This document shows, piece by piece, positions 34,747 to 43,943 of a stretch of DNA of 64,000 nt. Position 1 is the first letter of the stretch. Every line of letters begins with the position of its first letter. Under the pieces are notes generated by a model. The model saw only the letters and a list, made by a program, of their open reading frames with translations, did no database searches and was not told the origin of the DNA. Where the stretch lies: positions 70,185 through 134,184 of the forward strand of contig NZ_MJIL01000092.1 in the NCBI RefSeq assembly GCF_001939735.1, read 5' to 3'. This DNA comes from Photobacterium proteolyticum (GTDB lineage Bacteria; Pseudomonadota; Gammaproteobacteria; Enterobacterales; Vibrionaceae). The position numbers and the translations under genes are program-made.

Positions 34747-35778
34747 TTACGGTTTCAGCGCTGGCCGGAAGGTTTCTAGGACGAAAGTCGCAGCCACTGC
34801 ATAGATCGCTGCAATGCCCAACTCAAACAGGCGATAGCTCAGGTTTTCAAAACCGGTACCAGAGCCGTAAGGGCTGATCGATGGGCCGAAAATCAGAAGC
34901 ACTACGCTCATTGCGAAGCTGGCAAGTGGCGCCCAAGGCGCCTCCGATACGACGGCGCGCGCGAAGACGATCATTACCGGCAATGTGAGGGCCACCAGGA
35001 ATAAAAAGTTCGGAGCTGCCGCCGTCAGCTCAAACATCACTACTGCGACCATTCCGCCAACAATGTTGGCTGCGAGTATTCCCTTGGCGAGACCTGCCGT
35101 GCGCGAAAAACCGAGGGTCGAGGCGAATACCGCGATGTAGAGCGGTGTATGCGCGTTGTGCCAGTCAAAAGCCAGGTAAACGAGCTCGTAACCACCAACA
35201 ATCACCGCTAAGGCAGCCGCGCGCCAATCGGCCTCGGCGGGTGGCAAGACCGGACGCGGCTTCGGCTCCGGCTCACCAGGCAGCGGCGGAAAGAGGACGA
35301 AGAGCACGTAGCTTACAATTACACATAGCCCGATATTCCAGAAGAAGGATGCCGAGATATCCCATGTCCCATGAAGTGATAGCTTTGCGGTCAGAGGAGG
35401 TAGCACAAGACCAATCAGGACCATCAGGATAATCAATACTGGCCCGCCGCGAAACAGCGAACGAAAAGTCACAAACAACATTGGTATCAAGAGTAGCGCG
35501 AAAAGCGGCGATAACAACCTCGACATAGCGGCAAGGTAATAGGACACTAGCATAACAATAAGAACCGCCACAAGCAGTTTGAGAGCCTCCGCTACTCGCA
35601 ACGGGCGGCCGGCCTGAAGCAACAAAGGTAAGAAGATCGGTGCAAGGTAGGCGAGCGTCCATTGGTATACCATGGCCACCAGGAAGACAACCGTGATGCC
35701 AATGCCGAGCCGCAGTGCACGGTGCTCGAGAACACGGCGGGCGTCGCAAGACACCGACGCAGTCGAGTCAGTAGGCAT
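34747..35778 (-). CDS. DUF2955/FUSC-type inner-membrane protein
   Basis: A 343-residue membrane protein with two sets of about five hydrophobic helices separated by a Pro-rich linker (PPLPGEPEPKPRPVLPPAE). It fits the FUSC/DUF2955 family that works with HlyD-type adaptors in export of aromatic acids or other small molecules (AaeAB-like). Its start overlaps the end of the HlyD gene by 11 bases, so the two are cotranslated. The codons are GC-rich, unlike the surrounding AT-rich genes. No outer-membrane component is adjacent. Confidence 0.8.
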   Translation of the reverse strand: MPTDSTASVSCDARRVLEHRALRLGIGITVVFLVAMVYQWTLAYLAPIFLPLLLQAGRPLRVAEALKLLVAVLIVMLVSYYLAAMSRLLSPLFALLLIPMLFVTFRSLFRGGPVLIILMVLIGLVLPPLTAKLSLHGTWDISASFFWNIGLCVIVSYVLFVLFPPLPGEPEPKPRPVLPPAEADWRAAALAVIVGGYELVYLAFDWHNAHTPLYIAVFASTLGFSRTAGLAKGILAANIVGGMVAVVMFELTAAAPNFLFLVALTLPVMIVFARAVVSEAPWAPLASFAMSVVLLIFGPSISPYGSGTGFENLSYRLFELGIAAIYAVAATFVLETFRPALKP

Positions 35779-36826
35779 ACGAGACCAAACTCATCAGCCG
35801 CATCCACATGACCGCAAGCGCGTTCATGAATCGGCTCTCGCCGGTATAGACAACGACGTCAGCCTGTCCGTTCACCATGCGCCGAATATCGTGGCCCTCA
35901 CTGCCTACCTGATAGTCTGGCATGACGATGCGTACCGGAAAGCGCTGCGGTTCGCGCATCCAGCCATCCACTCTCGGTGCACTGGGTAGGCTGCCCTCTC
36001 GCGTATCATCGGAGGCGGCATAGGTTATACTGGCCACTACGCCATCAAATATCCGTCCAGGGTAGAGATCGAGCGAGATTTCGGCGGGGTCGCCAATGTT
36101 GATATTGGCGATATTATTTTCCTTCATGTAAGCCTCGACCCAGAGTTCTTCAAAGGACACGAAAGTAAGCAAAGGGCTCCCTGCTCGCGCATAAGCGCCT
36201 GAAGTGACAGTAAGATCTACGATAACGCCACGCGCCGGAGCACGCAGTTTGGTCCAGTCAAGTGCCAACTCAGCCTCACCAAGGACGGCGACGGCCTCGC
36301 GTATTTGGGGGTTATCCGCGCCTTCTACACCATACTCACGCCGTACCCGATCGAGATCGGCCTCAGAGGCCGCGACCGCGCTTTGCGCTGCCTGCAACGT
36401 CGCACGAGCGTTATCCCCCCTCGCTTTCGATACAATACCGCGGCTCTCCAATTCAAGCGTACGCGCTGTCTGCAACTCGGCATTCTCGAGATTAGTGCGT
36501 GCGGCGGTAAGGTTCGCAACAGAGACCTCAATGGCGGATGATCCGGCACCAACACTCTGAGTAGCAAGTTCGAGCGCCGCTCGTGCTCGGTCCACCTTGA
36601 GCTGATATGGCCGTGGATCGATGCGCGCGAGCAGGTCACCAGCCTCAACGACCTGCCCGTTGTTGACGGCCACCGCAGTGACATGGCCGGATACCTCGGG
36701 GACGATGTCGATCACCATTGCTTTCACGCGAACATTTGAAGTGTAAGGTGTGATCCGGTCTGCAACGAGATACCAGATGAAGATCAAGATTGCGAGTATC
36801 GCCGAAGTCACCACAGTAGCTTTCAT
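35768..36826 (-). CDS. HlyD-family periplasmic adaptor (efflux)
   Basis: A 352-residue membrane fusion protein. It has one N-terminal membrane helix (ILAILIFIWYLVA) and a barrel/lipoyl domain (DIVPEVSGHVTAVAVNNGQVVEAGDLLARIDPRPY). A long helical hairpin (about 80-185) rich in Ala, Glu and Arg is followed by the second half-lipoyl motif (DWTKLRAPARGVIVDL). It links the inner-membrane partner at 34747 to an outer-membrane channel. GAAGGA precedes the ATG. Composition is GC-rich, matching the island. Confidence 0.88.
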   Translation of the reverse strand: MKATVVTSAILAILIFIWYLVADRITPYTSNVRVKAMVIDIVPEVSGHVTAVAVNNGQVVEAGDLLARIDPRPYQLKVDRARAALELATQSVGAGSSAIEVSVANLTAARTNLENAELQTARTLELESRGIVSKARGDNARATLQAAQSAVAASEADLDRVRREYGVEGADNPQIREAVAVLGEAELALDWTKLRAPARGVIVDLTVTSGAYARAGSPLLTFVSFEELWVEAYMKENNIANINIGDPAEISLDLYPGRIFDGVVASITYAASDDTREGSLPSAPRVDGWMREPQRFPVRIVMPDYQVGSEGHDIRRMVNGQADVVVYTGESRFMNALAVMWMRLMSLVSYAY

Positions 36827-37148
36827 GACGTATCCTTCCCCGCCTGTCCCTTCCAGAACAACCCCGTTAGCCTAAAAACGCTGCCTAGCTTTGTTAACTT
36901 CCGTAATTGGCTCATGTCAGTTTAGTTTCCTTCGGATCAGGATGATCAAATAGGTCAAACTACGCCTTCCGTCGTCCCACGTCCGCAGTTGACGAGTATA
37001 GGAGGAATAAACGTCCTTTTACGTCCAACCTACTAGCAAATATAGTACCTCAGCCAATTGCTGTCGGGGCGCTTTATCCGTTGTTGCCTGCAAGCCGTGC
37101 TGCAAAAATGCCGGAGGCGTGATAGGTCCGCAGCGGCCCATTATCGGC
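36827..37148. other. Intergenic region within the GC-rich island
   Basis: No gene seen in 322 bases. It contains the promoter region of the HlyD/DUF2955 pair and the downstream region of the glutamate dehydrogenase gene. Confidence 0.5.
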
Positions 37149-38393
37149 TCAGAATGGGAGATCGGTCTTGAGGTGTACTCGCGACAGTGCAGCCTTCACT
37201 ACGCGGCGTATGGCCAGCACAAAAGCTGCCGTTCGCATGTCGATCTCATACTCGTTCGCGACCTCCTTTACCGAATGATAAGCTAGCTTCATTTTCTTAT
37301 CCAATTCCTGGTTGACCCGTTCTTCATCCCATCTGAACTGTTGGATGTTCTGCGCCCACTCGAAATAGCTCACGGTGACGCCACCGGCGTTGGCAAGAAT
37401 GTCCGGAATGATCAGGATCCCCCTGTCGTTCAGGATTTCGCTGGCTTCGGGCGTTGTCGGCCCATTTGCCCCTTCAACAATAATGCGCGCCTTGACGTCG
37501 GCGACGTTGTCCTTGTGAATGGCGTCCTCCAGAGCCGCGGGCACCAGAACGTCCGCGTCCCAGGTGATGATTTCGGAACTATCAAAGGCCTCGCCCAGCG
37601 AGAACCCCTTGACACCGCCCTGTTCGGCGACCCAGGCCACTAGGGCAGGTATGTCAAGGCCGGCTTCGGCGCAGACTCCACCGGTATGATCGGCTACGGC
37701 AACGATCTTTGCACCCCGCTCCGCGATCAGCCGTGCGGCATTGCTGCCGACGTTGCCGAACCCTTGCACGGCAACCGTAATATCCCCGAAACTCTTACTC
37801 TGCTCTGCCAGCGCCTCCGCCAGCACGTCCATGACCCCGCGGCCGGTCGCCGCTTCGCGACCTTCCGAACCAAACAGGTCCAGTGGTTTGCCAGTCACGA
37901 CGCCGGGCGAGAAACCGGCGTACTTGGAATACTCGTGCATGATCCAGCCCATAACCATGGCGTTGGTATTGACGTCGGGCGCCGGGATATCCGAGGTCGG
38001 ACCGATGACTTCCTTCATCTGCTCGACGAAGCGGACCGTGATCTGGAACAGGTCCCGCTCGGACAGGGCATGAGGATCGCAGTTGATACCACCTTTGGCA
38101 CCGCCAAACGGCACGTCCACCACTGCGGCTTTCCAGGTCATCAGGTTGGCCAGCGCGGCAGCGTGTTCCTCATCCATCGACGGATGAAAGCGCAGGCCCC
38201 CCTTCATCGGTCCGCGGGCAGAGTTATGCTGTACACGGTAGCCCTCGTAGGACTGCAATTCGCCGTCTTCCCCCTCGATGGCGATGCCCACCTTGACGGT
38301 TCGGAGCGGCGTCAACAGAATCGTTCGGGCCTTGTCAGGCAATCCGAGCACATCAGCGGCTTTATGAAAATAAAAATGGCTTTCAGCGAGCAT
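37149..38393 (-). CDS. Glutamate dehydrogenase (Glu/Leu/Phe/Val dehydrogenase family)
   Basis: A 414-residue cytosolic enzyme for reversible deamination of glutamate to 2-oxoglutarate. It has the substrate site MKGGLRFHP, the catalytic Lys region TWKAAVVDVPFGGAKGG, and the dinucleotide fold VAVQGFGNVGSNAA. Length and sequence fit the small NAD-type hexameric enzymes. An upstream ATG at 38438 exists; the ATG at 38393 is preferred because GGGAGGAA lies just before it. It is downstream of the CoA-disulfide reductase gene on the same strand with a 60-base gap. It is GC-rich, like the rest of the island. Confidence 0.92.
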   Translation of the reverse strand: MLAESHFYFHKAADVLGLPDKARTILLTPLRTVKVGIAIEGEDGELQSYEGYRVQHNSARGPMKGGLRFHPSMDEEHAAALANLMTWKAAVVDVPFGGAKGGINCDPHALSERDLFQITVRFVEQMKEVIGPTSDIPAPDVNTNAMVMGWIMHEYSKYAGFSPGVVTGKPLDLFGSEGREAATGRGVMDVLAEALAEQSKSFGDITVAVQGFGNVGSNAARLIAERGAKIVAVADHTGGVCAEAGLDIPALVAWVAEQGGVKGFSLGEAFDSSEIITWDADVLVPAALEDAIHKDNVADVKARIIVEGANGPTTPEASEILNDRGILIIPDILANAGGVTVSYFEWAQNIQQFRWDEERVNQELDKKMKLAYHSVKEVANEYEIDMRTAAFVLAIRRVVKAALSRVHLKTDLPF

Positions 38394-38453
38394 GTTTCCT
38401 CCCGGGAATTCCACCGCGGTGTAACATCTTGGTGTCATTAATGGATGGGGCCG

Positions 38454-40163
38454 CTACTCAATCGGCCCCTCCTGCAAGAAGAACGAAGCATAGGTCCTGG
38501 ACAACATGCCTCCGGAGATATTCTTCACCTCGAACCCGTTCTGGAGCAGCACGCGCGTAGCATAGTAGGAACGCTGTCCCGAGCGACAGAAGACGTAAAT
38601 TGTCTGGTTTCGGGGTAGTTCGTCCAGACGGTCCCGCAGTTGCGCAAGGGGAATGTTAACGGCGCCCTCGACGTTCTCCACGGCAAGCTCGAACGGTTCG
38701 CGCACGTCGAGGATCACGCCTTCGCCTATTTCGTTCCAATGGCTGAGCGGCATGTCACCCTTGAGCACGTCGGCCGCGATCATCCCCGAAAAGTTCACCG
38801 GGTCTTTGGCGCTGCCGTACTGGGGCGCATAGCACAATTCGGATTCCTCGAGGTCGTACACAGTCGCAGCCATCTGGATCAGACTGGCCAGGGCGCTGAT
38901 GCGTTTGTCCACACCTTCCTCGCCCAGCGCCTGTGCACCGAGCAGCCGCCCGTCGGACTTGCGGAATAGGACTTTCATCGCGATCGGCTTCGCACCGGGG
39001 TAATAGCCTGCGTGAGAGTTCGGGTACAGGTAGATCTTCTCATAGTCCTCGTCACCGATACGCTTCAGCGTTTTTTCGCTGGCGCCGGTCCAGGCCGCTG
39101 TGCCTTCGAACAGTCCGATGATGGCCGTTCCCTGCGTACCCCGGAATCGTGAGTTACGGCCGGCGATCACGTCCGCGGCAATGCGCCCCTGCCGGTTGGC
39201 CGGGCCAGCCAACGCCACCAGGCTCCACCTGCCAGTCACAAAATCCCTGACTTCTACCGCGTCGCCGGCGGCGAAGATGTCAGGTTCGCTGGTGCGCATC
39301 TGTTCGTCGGTGCGGATTCCGCCAAGCTCCCCGATTTCTAGCCCGGCCTGTTTCGCCAGCGCCGTGTCAGGGTGCACACCGATGCCGAGCACCACGATAT
39401 CCGCTGGGTACATCGCTCCTGACTGGGTATGGACTTCCAGCGCGCCGGTGGATGACTGCCGGAAGTCGGTGGCGCCGTCTTTCAGCACGACATTGACGCC
39501 ATAGCGTTCTAGGTAACCTTCCACGACGCGCGCCATCTCCCGGTCTAACGGGCCCAGTATCTGGTCACCCATCTCCAGCAGCGTTACGTCGAAGCCCCTA
39601 TGGACAAGGTTTTCCGTCATTTCCAGCCCGATGAATCCGCCGCCTACGACTACCGCGCGGATCTTCGGCCGGACGGCCTGGATTCCGGAATACCGGTTCA
39701 TCCCGGCTAGAAATGGTGTACCTTTTTCTAACCATTGACGAATTTCCCGGGCGTCCGGCACGGTTCTTACCGAGAAAATGCCCGGCAAGTCTATTCCAGG
39801 CAGCGGTGGCCGGATCGACGGCGCTCCGGGTGACAGAACCAGCTTGTCGTAGGATTCGGTGGTAACTTTGCCAGTCGCCAGATCCTTGAGGTCCACGGTC
39901 TTTTGTTTTGGCGAAATGGCTATCGCTTCACATCGTGTTCGGGCATCAACCTTGAATAGGGCTTGGAACGTCGCGGCTGTCGCCACCAGCAGTTCTGACT
40001 CTTCGGGAATAACACCGCCAACGTGATAGGGCAAACCACAGTTCGCATAGGAAACATAGGGCCCGCGTTCGACCATGATGATTTCGGCATTTTCGTCCAA
40101 ACGTCGTAGCCGCGCAGCGCAGGAGGCACCACCTGCAACTCCACCAATGATAATGACTTTCAT
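38454..40163 (-). CDS. CoA-disulfide reductase with C-terminal rhodanese domain
   Basis: A 569-residue FAD/NAD(P)H enzyme. The FAD motif GGVAGGASCAARLRR is followed by the active Cys in SYANCGLPY (about residue 43), the NAD fold VVVGGGFIGLEM (about 170) and the FAD site DIFAAGDAVEV. A rhodanese domain (about 470-560) has the active-site loop VFCRSGQRS. The fused form reduces CoA disulfide, polysulfide or CoA-persulfide, linking thiol balance to sulfane sulfur. GGAG precedes the ATG; the BASS gene ends only 10 bases upstream, so an operon is clear. Confidence 0.9.
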   Translation of the reverse strand: MKVIIIGGVAGGASCAARLRRLDENAEIIMVERGPYVSYANCGLPYHVGGVIPEESELLVATAATFQALFKVDARTRCEAIAISPKQKTVDLKDLATGKVTTESYDKLVLSPGAPSIRPPLPGIDLPGIFSVRTVPDAREIRQWLEKGTPFLAGMNRYSGIQAVRPKIRAVVVGGGFIGLEMTENLVHRGFDVTLLEMGDQILGPLDREMARVVEGYLERYGVNVVLKDGATDFRQSSTGALEVHTQSGAMYPADIVVLGIGVHPDTALAKQAGLEIGELGGIRTDEQMRTSEPDIFAAGDAVEVRDFVTGRWSLVALAGPANRQGRIAADVIAGRNSRFRGTQGTAIIGLFEGTAAWTGASEKTLKRIGDEDYEKIYLYPNSHAGYYPGAKPIAMKVLFRKSDGRLLGAQALGEEGVDKRISALASLIQMAATVYDLEESELCYAPQYGSAKDPVNFSGMIAADVLKGDMPLSHWNEIGEGVILDVREPFELAVENVEGAVNIPLAQLRDRLDELPRNQTIYVFCRSGQRSYYATRVLLQNGFEVKNISGGMLSRTYASFFLQEGPIE

Positions 40164-40173
40164 GCTTTCTCCA

Positions 40174-41007
40174 CTAATTAGTCGGAACTTGCCGGGCGAA
40201 CAGGTGTGCCGCTACCATTGCGACGATCGCCGCGAGCGGAACGACTAGAACGATCATCACGAACAGGCCCGGCGGCGGGTTCGTGATGCCGAAATACGCG
40301 GCGATATTGCGCGTGCACATACCAAGCGCCATGCTGCTGCGCTGTTGCTGTTTCAGGCCGAAGCCGATCTTGTATGATATCGTTGTGATCGCGAGTAAGA
40401 ACAGAATCAGGGCTCCGGGGGCAAAGCTGCCTACGGCCCCGAGCATGTCGCTTCCGTAGAGCACCAGGGTGAGCACCAGAGTGAGTACCAGGAAGATCCC
40501 GCCGATCTTCTTGACCACCGGGAAGAGTTTTTCCGCTGCATTCGGGGCCCCCCTTCGAATTGCACCTCCAATCAACAGCGGCAACAGCACCATGATGAGC
40601 AGCGGTTTGGCCAGCGACCACACGTCCACAGTCAGCCCCTTGATCATCAGCGGCGCCAGCAAAGGCAGTAACAGCACGGTGCCGAGTGTAGTCAGCAGCA
40701 TAAATGCGCCTGCGAAGTGCATATCGCCGCGAGCCTTTCGCACCATCAGTGGAAAGAAGGGCGCGGTCGGCGCCAGGCTGATCAGGAGCAACCCGGCCGC
40801 GTAAGCTTCCATCAGCGGAATGAGCCTGATAATGAGCCAGGCGAGCACCGGACCGACCACCCAGCCCCAGACGAGGATCAGTGCAATAGCATGGGCGCTC
40901 CGCAGCGTTTTCAGCGCCTCGCGCAGATTCAGCTCGAGGCCCATGGCCGCGAGGTTGGCCACCGTAAATACCACGACTATGATATTGAAAACGGTTTGCA
41001 GGCTCAT
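40174..41007 (-). CDS. Bile acid:sodium symporter (BASS) family transporter
   Basis: A 277-residue membrane protein with about nine helices. Family phrases include ANLAAMGLELNLREAL, LISLAPTAPFFPLMVRKARGD and ALGMCTRNIAAYFGI. The ATG at 41007 has AAAGGA upstream; an earlier ATG at 41112 would add a poor 35-residue leader. It is the first gene of an operon with the CoA-disulfide reductase. Substrates in bacteria are organic or sulfur-containing anions in known cases; here the neighbour suggests a sulfur or thiol compound, but this is inference. Confidence 0.82.
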   Translation of the reverse strand: MSLQTVFNIIVVVFTVANLAAMGLELNLREALKTLRSAHAIALILVWGWVVGPVLAWLIIRLIPLMEAYAAGLLLISLAPTAPFFPLMVRKARGDMHFAGAFMLLTTLGTVLLLPLLAPLMIKGLTVDVWSLAKPLLIMVLLPLLIGGAIRRGAPNAAEKLFPVVKKIGGIFLVLTLVLTLVLYGSDMLGAVGSFAPGALILFLLAITTISYKIGFGLKQQQRSSMALGMCTRNIAAYFGITNPPPGLFVMIVLVVPLAAIVAMVAAHLFARQVPTN

Positions 41008-41456
41008 GATCCTTTCCCTTCCGAGTTTTTTGCAGCATTGAAGGAGGTGGTATTGCGATAAGTCGCCTGACCAGCCCCAATAAAATATAGTAGCAAGAAA
41101 CAAGAAGAACAATTCAGCAGGTTCATAATGTTAGTAAACCGAATGCTTACCGAAGCTCTATCATTTGCAGAAATATTGATACCAGACAATTGGGTATAAA
41201 ACGTAAAGCGTTTTACTTTATCACCTCCCTTTATCCATTTGTTTTATATTCTAATCACTTCATTTAGGATTGCTGCAGTTAAATAATTCTCACTAATAAC
41301 ACTTCCTCCTAATTTTTTCGTGCTAATTTATATTATTCTGGCTATAAATACTTTTTATGCATGCTGATACAAAGGGGATTTGATGGTTAACTTGCTGAGA
41401 ATAAAGCAGTCATTATTAAACTTTAACCGTTCAGCGCAGTGTAAATAGTTGTGTTT
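41008..41456. other. Intergenic region at the right edge of the GC-rich island
   Basis: Composition falls from GC-rich to AT-rich within about 150 bases of the BASS start. No gene is seen. The right half should hold the promoter of the 41457 gene. Confidence 0.5.
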
Positions 41457-42383
41457 ATGCGCCACATTATTACTTTTTTATTCATTGTGAATTTTTTGAG
41501 CCAAAGTACCATTGCTGCTGAAGGTGGGTACAGTAACTACATTCCTGGAAGTTATGGTGACTTTGGTATGGCACTTGCGCCGACTGAAACGTGGACCTTG
41601 CGCAACGATACATACTATTATGACGCCAGCACCAGCAAAACTGTACAGGGCGGTAATCTCGCAACAGATTTAGATTTACAGTTTCTTATGAATTTCACTA
41701 CGTTGCTGTATAAACCTGAGTTCAAAATTTTTGGTGCACAGTATACTACTGGTATATTTGTCCCTTTCGTAAATCTGGATACTGAAGCAAGCTTAGAGGT
41801 GAAGGAGTGGAATCAGGTATTAAACTCCAAAGATAGTGCTTCGGGGTTGGGTGATGTATCTCTGATACCTTTTGCGCTTTTTTGGAATAAAGGCAACTTC
41901 CATAGTTCATTCGCTCACTACATAATCATTCCAAGTGGTGACTACGACGTTAATAATTCGATTAACAGCGGGTTGAACTACTGGAGCTTTGATACCAATT
42001 TCGCGATAACTTATCTGAATCCAGAAACAGGTCACGATTTTTCATTCAACCTTGGTCATATTTACAATACTGAAAATGAAGATACCAACTACCAAACTGG
42101 CCAAGAAATACACCTTGATTTAGCTCTCAACCAGTTTTTTTCTGATAGTTTTGCTGTTGGCATCCATGGTTTTTACCTCAAGCAAGTTACTGGTGACAGT
42201 GGCTCTGGTGCACTCTTGGGGGATTTTAAAGCAGAAGCCGTTGGCGTGGGTCCTGCTTTATTATGGAATACAAAAATATCTAATCAGTATGTTTCGTTTA
42301 TCGCAAAATGGCTACATGAAGTGAACGCTGAAAACAGGCTTAGGGGTGAACACTTATTCTTAAGTTTTTCCGTTAATTGGTGA
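41457..42383 (+). CDS. Outer-membrane transporter-like protein (phenol MetA-pathway family)
   Basis: A 308-residue exported beta-barrel with a signal peptide ending IAAEGG. The pattern fits the family annotated as MetA-pathway of phenol degradation/transporter: GSYGDFGMALAPTETWTLRNDTYYYD, LYKPEFKIFGAQYTTGIFVPF, HYIIIPSGDYD and VGVGPALLWNTKI. A GTG six bases earlier is a possible start; the ATG at 41457 is chosen, though no ribosome site is clear. It is transcribed away from the GC-rich island and has ordinary AT-rich codons. The substrate is unknown. Confidence 0.72.
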   Translation: MRHIITFLFIVNFLSQSTIAAEGGYSNYIPGSYGDFGMALAPTETWTLRNDTYYYDASTSKTVQGGNLATDLDLQFLMNFTTLLYKPEFKIFGAQYTTGIFVPFVNLDTEASLEVKEWNQVLNSKDSASGLGDVSLIPFALFWNKGNFHSSFAHYIIIPSGDYDVNNSINSGLNYWSFDTNFAITYLNPETGHDFSFNLGHIYNTENEDTNYQTGQEIHLDLALNQFFSDSFAVGIHGFYLKQVTGDSGSGALLGDFKAEAVGVGPALLWNTKISNQYVSFIAKWLHEVNAENRLRGEHLFLSFSVNW

Positions 42384-42922
42384 AATACATGGCAATTGGT
42401 CTCAGTCCGCTATAAAGCGTTTAGTATTATTGTACTCTTAGTGACGTGACATTGTTAATTTGGCCATTGTTTCCGGGTATTCTGTATTAGCAACAGTACT
42501 GCAAATATGAACCTTAGTTGCTAACGAGCGCTTAGGTGCCTTAGTGAAGTTTCGAGCTAGAATCTCTCGCGCGACCATCAGGCTCCGAGAGCCGCATTAA
42601 CTGAAAGATGACAAATTCACATGAACTCCAGCTCTAACACATAAAGGAGCAGAACTTCGTTAGAGCGTAATATCTGAGGCTGCTCTGGGCAGAGAGGTGC
42701 AGGCTCTTCCATTCCAAATTCCATGCGCCAGATAAAGCCTGGTACCGAAACTCACAACATTAATTTTTCTTTATTGTACAAACAGTTAAAGGACGGATTA
42801 AACAGGGCGGCAAGAATACATAATTCTCTATAACGCACAATAATAATGTTTTGGTGTGATATATTTCACCCAATGCGAGACGGCAGGTATGGCGGTGGGC
42901 TGAAAAATGGATAGGGGCCGAT
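42384..42922. other. Intergenic region before LysR gene
   Basis: No gene is seen in 539 bases. It holds a palindromic site at 42853-42873 and the ribosome site AGGGG of the LysR gene. Confidence 0.5.
42853..42873. promoter_or_regulatory. Palindrome before LysR gene, CRP-like or autoregulatory site
   Basis: GGTGTGATATATTTCACC reads as TGTGA-N6-TCACC, close to the CRP consensus, and also as GGTG...CACC, a LysR-type dyad. It lies about 50 bases before the LysR start codon. Confidence 0.45.
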
Positions 42923-43825
42923 ATGCAAAAATTACATAAAAGGGTGGAGCGCTATGTTCTTTTTAGTGAAGTGGCCAAACTATTAAGCTTCGCCAAGGCG
43001 GCGGACAGCTTAGATATTTCTCGCAGTTATCTTTCGAGCCAGATCAAGCAGCTGGAAAAAGAGCTGGGTACCAGTTTGTTGATCCGCTCAACGCGGCAAG
43101 TACGCCTAACACCAGCCGGCTTTAAAGTCTTGGAGAAGATGCAGGAGATTAACGGCTCGATTATCAGTTTGGAGCGCGAGTTGGATCAAAGCAAAAGTGA
43201 GATAGGCGGGCTACTTAGGATCACGGCCCCTGAAATGTTTAGCCAATCTTATCTGACTGAGATCTGTCATCAGTTTAAACAAAAACATCAGGACATCGAG
43301 TTTGAAATTGATGTCAGCCATAACCTGCATGATCTTACTCAAAGTCGGTTTGATCTGGCTATTCGCGCAACCAATACACCGCCTGAAAATATGGTTGGCA
43401 AAAAACTGATGAGTTATCAGCATATTTGCTGTGCATCACCTGAATACCTCGAAAAGTTTGGTCAGCCAGAGCAGCCCCTCGATTTAACGGAACACCACTG
43501 TTTATCCAATTCACAGAACAGAACATGGCCTTTTTATGACGGCCAAACTCGGGTTGAGGTTGATATACAAGGTACATTTTCTGCGAATAACCATTTTTTA
43601 TTGTTGCATGCGGCAATGCAGGGGCAGGGCATAATAAAGGCACCGGATTACTTGGTTCAGCGAGCGTTGAAAACGGGAGCCTTGGTGCAAGTGCTAGACA
43701 ACTATTTTATTTGTAAAAACGATATGTTCCTCATCTACCCGCAGGTGATCCGCCGCAGCGCCAGTTTGTCCGCGTTTATTGATTTCCTGCAGCAGTGGTT
43801 TAGCGCCGACCCCGTCAAGCGCTAG
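42923..43825 (+). CDS. LysR-family regulator
   Basis: A 300-residue regulator. The winged helix has FSEVAKLLSFAKAADSLDISRSYLSSQIKQLEKELGTSLL. The ligand domain has LLRITAPEMFSQSYL and FDLAIRATNTPPENMVGKKL. AGGGG precedes the ATG. The MATE gene begins about 120 bases downstream on the same strand and is a plausible target. Confidence 0.88.
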   Translation: MQKLHKRVERYVLFSEVAKLLSFAKAADSLDISRSYLSSQIKQLEKELGTSLLIRSTRQVRLTPAGFKVLEKMQEINGSIISLERELDQSKSEIGGLLRITAPEMFSQSYLTEICHQFKQKHQDIEFEIDVSHNLHDLTQSRFDLAIRATNTPPENMVGKKLMSYQHICCASPEYLEKFGQPEQPLDLTEHHCLSNSQNRTWPFYDGQTRVEVDIQGTFSANNHFLLLHAAMQGQGIIKAPDYLVQRALKTGALVQVLDNYFICKNDMFLIYPQVIRRSASLSAFIDFLQQWFSADPVKR

Positions 43826-43943
43826 CGTACGCTCCTAATCTAATTATCCCTTTTTCTCTTTTTTGCTGAGCAGGCAAAGGGATCCGTGTGCTCGCTGTTT
43901 AGTGAACTTGAGCTTCTATACATTTAATAATGCAGATAGGTTT

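Noticed and set aside
34747..36826. aaeA/aaeB gene names for the HlyD and membrane protein pair
   Set aside because: Architecture is similar, but the inner-membrane protein is only about half the AaeB length and fits DUF2955 better.
37686..38441. 251-codon plus-strand frame opposite glutamate dehydrogenase
   Set aside because: It is a shadow of a GC-rich gene on the other strand. The translation is low-complexity in Arg/Gly/His and has no ribosome site.
40178..41080. 300-codon frame overlapping the BASS gene on the same strand
   Set aside because: It is an Arg/Gly-rich out-of-frame translation of a membrane-protein gene. The BASS frame has clear family motifs.
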